Positions 61,958 through 64,000 of a DNA stretch of 64,000 nucleotides are shown in pieces; position 1 is the first letter of the stretch; each line of letters begins with the position of its first letter. Made by a program: the position numbers and the translations under genes. Under the pieces are notes generated by a model. It worked only from the letters and a program-made list of their open reading frames with translations, searched no databases and was not told the origin of the DNA. The DNA is from Streptomyces californicus. Its GTDB lineage: Bacteria > Actinomycetota > Actinomycetes > Streptomycetales > Streptomycetaceae. Location: positions 248,001 to 312,000 of the forward strand of contig NZ_JNZZ01000001.1 in the NCBI RefSeq assembly GCF_000717645.1, given 5' to 3'.

Positions 61958-62944
61958 TTATCCGAGCAGGGGTGCCAGGTAGCCCCCGTCGGCGTCGAGC
62001 AGGGCCGTGAGCAGGCGGCTCGGGCGCCAGTCCTCGGCCCGTTCGTCCGGGCTGTCCTGGGCGAGCCAGATGTCGAGGTCGCGGAGTTGGTCGAGGATCG
62101 CGGCACCGTGGATGAGCGCGGGACCGTGAACCGGATGCATGTGGCGCGCGGCGATCTCCAGCGCGGCCGCGCCCGCCTCCGAGTCCACGCGTCGGCCGTC
62201 GTCGGACACGCGGGCCTCGCACACCAGGCGGCACAGGTCGATCTCGATCGGGCCGAGCACGGCGAACTCGAAGTCCAGCACGGCGGTCACCTCTCCGTCC
62301 CACAACGCGTTCATCAGGGCGAGGTCGCCGTGGTTGACGCACTGCTCGACGAGGGGCGCAGCCCGGAAGTAGCCCTCGACGACCGCGTGGAGCCGCGACT
62401 GCCGGGGGCCGGACAGCCCGAGCGCGGCGGCGGTCCGGTCTGCGGCTGCGGCTGCGTCGCCGAGCGCGGCCGGGATGAAGCCCCCGTGTGCCGCGACGTA
62501 CGTCCTGAGGGACGGGCTCGCGTCGTGCGCGAGGTGGACGCGGGCCCACAGTCGGCGAATCGCGTGCCGCTGTTCCGCAGCCGTCAGCGTCGGCCATGCC
62601 TCGTGCAGGTTCTGGCCGCGGACTTCCCTGGTCACGATCCAGCCGTGTCCTTCGGTGGTTCCCTCCCCGAGGATCTCCGGGTGTCCGATCCCCCGTGGCA
62701 GAGCACGTACGAGCGCGGCTTCACGGGCCATGCCCACGGGAGTGTGCGCGACTCGCACCGCGATGCCGTCACCGACCCATGTCGCGTTCGAGTACCCGTT
62801 CGCCCGCCGCATCCGCGCGAGGTCGCCGCCGAAGCGGGCGGCCACCTCGGCGGCCATGCCGCGGACCCGGGCCGCCTCGGACGGGTCACGGTGCTGGTCG
62901 AGCGGATGCGTGTCCGCGCTGGGCTCAGGCGTCATGGGAGGCAT
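61958..62944 (-). CDS. Aminoglycoside phosphotransferase-family kinase
   Basis: The 328-aa protein has the APH fold: ANGYSNATWVGDGIAVRVAHT in the N-lobe, the catalytic loop VNHGDLALMNALW near residue 220 and the metal motif AVLDFEFAVLGPIEIDL. The family phosphorylates antibiotics or small alcohols; the substrate here is unknown. It is distinct in sequence from the phosphotransferase at 27924. Two starts, 62944 and 62935, are equally unsupported by ribosome sites; I list the longer. It lies 121 bp downstream of the 231-aa gene on the same strand. Confidence 0.82.
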   Translation of the reverse strand: MPPMTPEPSADTHPLDQHRDPSEAARVRGMAAEVAARFGGDLARMRRANGYSNATWVGDGIAVRVAHTPVGMAREAALVRALPRGIGHPEILGEGTTEGHGWIVTREVRGQNLHEAWPTLTAAEQRHAIRRLWARVHLAHDASPSLRTYVAAHGGFIPAALGDAAAAADRTAAALGLSGPRQSRLHAVVEGYFRAAPLVEQCVNHGDLALMNALWDGEVTAVLDFEFAVLGPIEIDLCRLVCEARVSDDGRRVDSEAGAAALEIAARHMHPVHGPALIHGAAILDQLRDLDIWLAQDSPDERAEDWRPSRLLTALLDADGGYLAPLLG

Positions 62945-63065
62945 TGTCCACGAGCGGGTGGCACCGCCCCCGCGAAGGGCCCGGGGCGGGGTCTGCGGCA
63001 GGCGAGGGGCGGCACCGTCGAACCCACCCGGTGGCGTCGAGGCCGGACCGGTACTGAGCGACACG

Positions 63066-63761
63066 TCACCGCGGCACCCGGTAGTAGGTGACCGGTGGCA
63101 GGGTCAGCGCGAACACCGTGCCGTACCGGCTGCGGACGCCCTGCACACCTCCCTCGGGCGAGGGCTCGCACAGAAGACGCAGGCGATGGTCGTACGGAGA
63201 CTCAGCGGGTTCGGGAAGAGGGGCGGCGGGCCGGTCCCAGGTCAAGGCGTGTCCGGCCCGGGACAGTTCACCGGAGTCGTGCGGGCGGTCGGAGCCGACG
63301 AGTTCACGTGTGAAGGGGATGCCGGACAAGGCGCGCTCCCCCGCGTCGAGGATCCGTGAGAGCGTTTCGGCCGATGGCAGCGGTGAACTGAAGTACGCCG
63401 TGACAAGCATCCGGCAGGACACCCTGCAGTCGGCCCTGTGCAGGGTGAACAGGCCGGATCCCGCCACCCCGGGCGCGTAGCGGTCCTCGATGACCAGGAG
63501 GCGCGGCTCCAGCGGCGTACTCACGGCGTACGTGGCCACGATGGCGCGGAGCCTGGCCTCCGCGTCTCGCGCGGCCCGGCGGGCCGGGGCGGCGGAAGCA
63601 AGGCGGCACGCTCGGCGACGGCCGGTCGAGCCGAAAGCCGTCCACACGCGGGCCACACCGGCGAATACGACCAACAAGGGCCGCTCCACCGCTCCCAGCA
63701 GACGAGGCTGCACCAGGGCCCACATCCGGCGGGCCGTTCTCGGGCGTCTCGGATCATCCAT
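63066..63761 (-). CDS. Conserved hypothetical protein, 231 aa
   Basis: The basic N-terminus (MDDPRRPRTARRMWALVQPRL) is followed by a hydrophobic stretch (ERPLLVVFAGVARVW) that could be one membrane segment or a buried helix. An Arg/Ala-rich region and a soluble domain with alternating strands follow (EPRLLVIEDRYAPGVAGSGLF, CRMLVTAYFSSPLPS, YGTVFALTLPPVTYY). I do not recognise the family. Codon bias is normal and the frame is complete. It lies upstream of the phosphotransferase on the same strand. Confidence 0.6.
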   Translation of the reverse strand: MDDPRRPRTARRMWALVQPRLLGAVERPLLVVFAGVARVWTAFGSTGRRRACRLASAAPARRAARDAEARLRAIVATYAVSTPLEPRLLVIEDRYAPGVAGSGLFTLHRADCRVSCRMLVTAYFSSPLPSAETLSRILDAGERALSGIPFTRELVGSDRPHDSGELSRAGHALTWDRPAAPLPEPAESPYDHRLRLLCEPSPEGGVQGVRSRYGTVFALTLPPVTYYRVPR

Positions 63762-63850
63762 GCGTACGAGCGTCCGCCCCGCACCAGCCGCCCGCCATCC
63801 GCGCGGCTACTCACCCGCCGCAACCCGGCTCCAGTCCCCGCCCGGGACCG

Positions 63851-64000
63851 TCAGGCGCGGTCGTGGAGCGTGACGTGGTAGCCGTCGGGGTCGGCGAAGG
63901 TGAACGTCCGGCCGAAGGGTCCGTCGATCGGGGCCGCGACGATGGTGTGGCCGTCGGCGGCGAGCGCGTCGTGGATCGCCTGGACGTCCGTCGCGTGGAA
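63851..64000 (-). CDS. VOC-superfamily protein, C-terminal part (5' end outside window)
   Basis: The last 49 residues of a glyoxalase/bleomycin-resistance-like protein are visible: DVQAIHDALAADGHTIVAAP, then FGRTFTFADPDGYHVTLHDRA. The DPDGYHVTLH motif is the typical final strand with the metal/cofactor-facing residues. The frame runs to the window edge, so the start and the first VOC repeat are missing. Confidence 0.85.
   Translation of the reverse strand, partial: FHATDVQAIHDALAADGHTIVAAPIDGPFGRTFTFADPDGYHVTLHDRA

Overview
The window is high-GC actinomycete DNA and almost certainly Streptomyces. Third codon positions are strongly G/C, GTG and TTG starts occur, and the gene content is characteristic: a cys/sir/ssu sulfur cluster, an OleD/Mgt-type macrolide glycosyltransferase, a SAV2148-type HEPN protein, TreY/TreZ/GlgX, a sugar ABC importer with no ATPase of its own, a GAP1-like protein and a DUF6571-like type VII secretion candidate. 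I see no rRNA, tRNA, CRISPR array, insertion sequence, integrase or prophage. It reads as chromosomal DNA with short accessory patches. All family names come from sequence recognition, not database searches.

Layout. 1-8517 (+): assimilatory sulfur metabolism, with the end of sulfite reductase, a 59-aa zinc-ribbon protein, cysH, cysC, cysD, cysN, a sulfonate-type ABC importer (ssuABC) and a CbiX-like chelatase, followed by a methyltransferase. 9715-17582 (-): an iron island under one candidate iron box. It encodes a heterodimeric ABC transporter of exporter fold whose two halves have complementary catalytic defects, then a FecB-CD-CD-E siderophore importer. 17927-24522: a MerR regulator facing a secreted tripeptidyl-aminopeptidase-like hydrolase, a DUF1697 protein, a secreted subtilase and the macrolide glycosyltransferase. 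24601-28790: a MalEFG-type sugar importer and a divergent phosphotransferase. 28831-31561: a small hypothetical, a DnaQ-fold exonuclease and the HEPN protein.

31977-44491: trehalose/glycogen metabolism. glgX and treY are adjacent, and treZ lies about 6 kb away behind a P450-like gene, a DUF1707-FHA gene, a GNAT gene, a GH29 fucosidase-like gene and a GH1 beta-glucosidase. 44596-52569: a hypothetical, an Xaa-Pro aminopeptidase, a P-loop kinase, a VOC protein, LtrA, a LysR regulator and the threonine-to-glycine pair kbl/tdh. 53169-57745: a GAP1-N2-like protein and a large family 2 glycosyltransferase preceded by a PHO-box-like repeat. 58233-61897: an Imm35/YrhB-like gene facing a DUF6571-like T7SS candidate and a lipoprotein. 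61958-64000: a phosphotransferase, a hypothetical and a truncated VOC gene.

The most unusual items are the split-function ABC transporter in the iron island, four helically phased TTCGGG repeats before glgX, a palindrome inside a probably leaderless mgt promoter, a MerR-type 19-bp-spacer promoter, a leader-peptide/stem arrangement before the GNAT gene, tandem duplications of gene 3' ends that include stop codons, and three genes from biological-conflict families (HEPN, GAP1, T7SS/Imm35).
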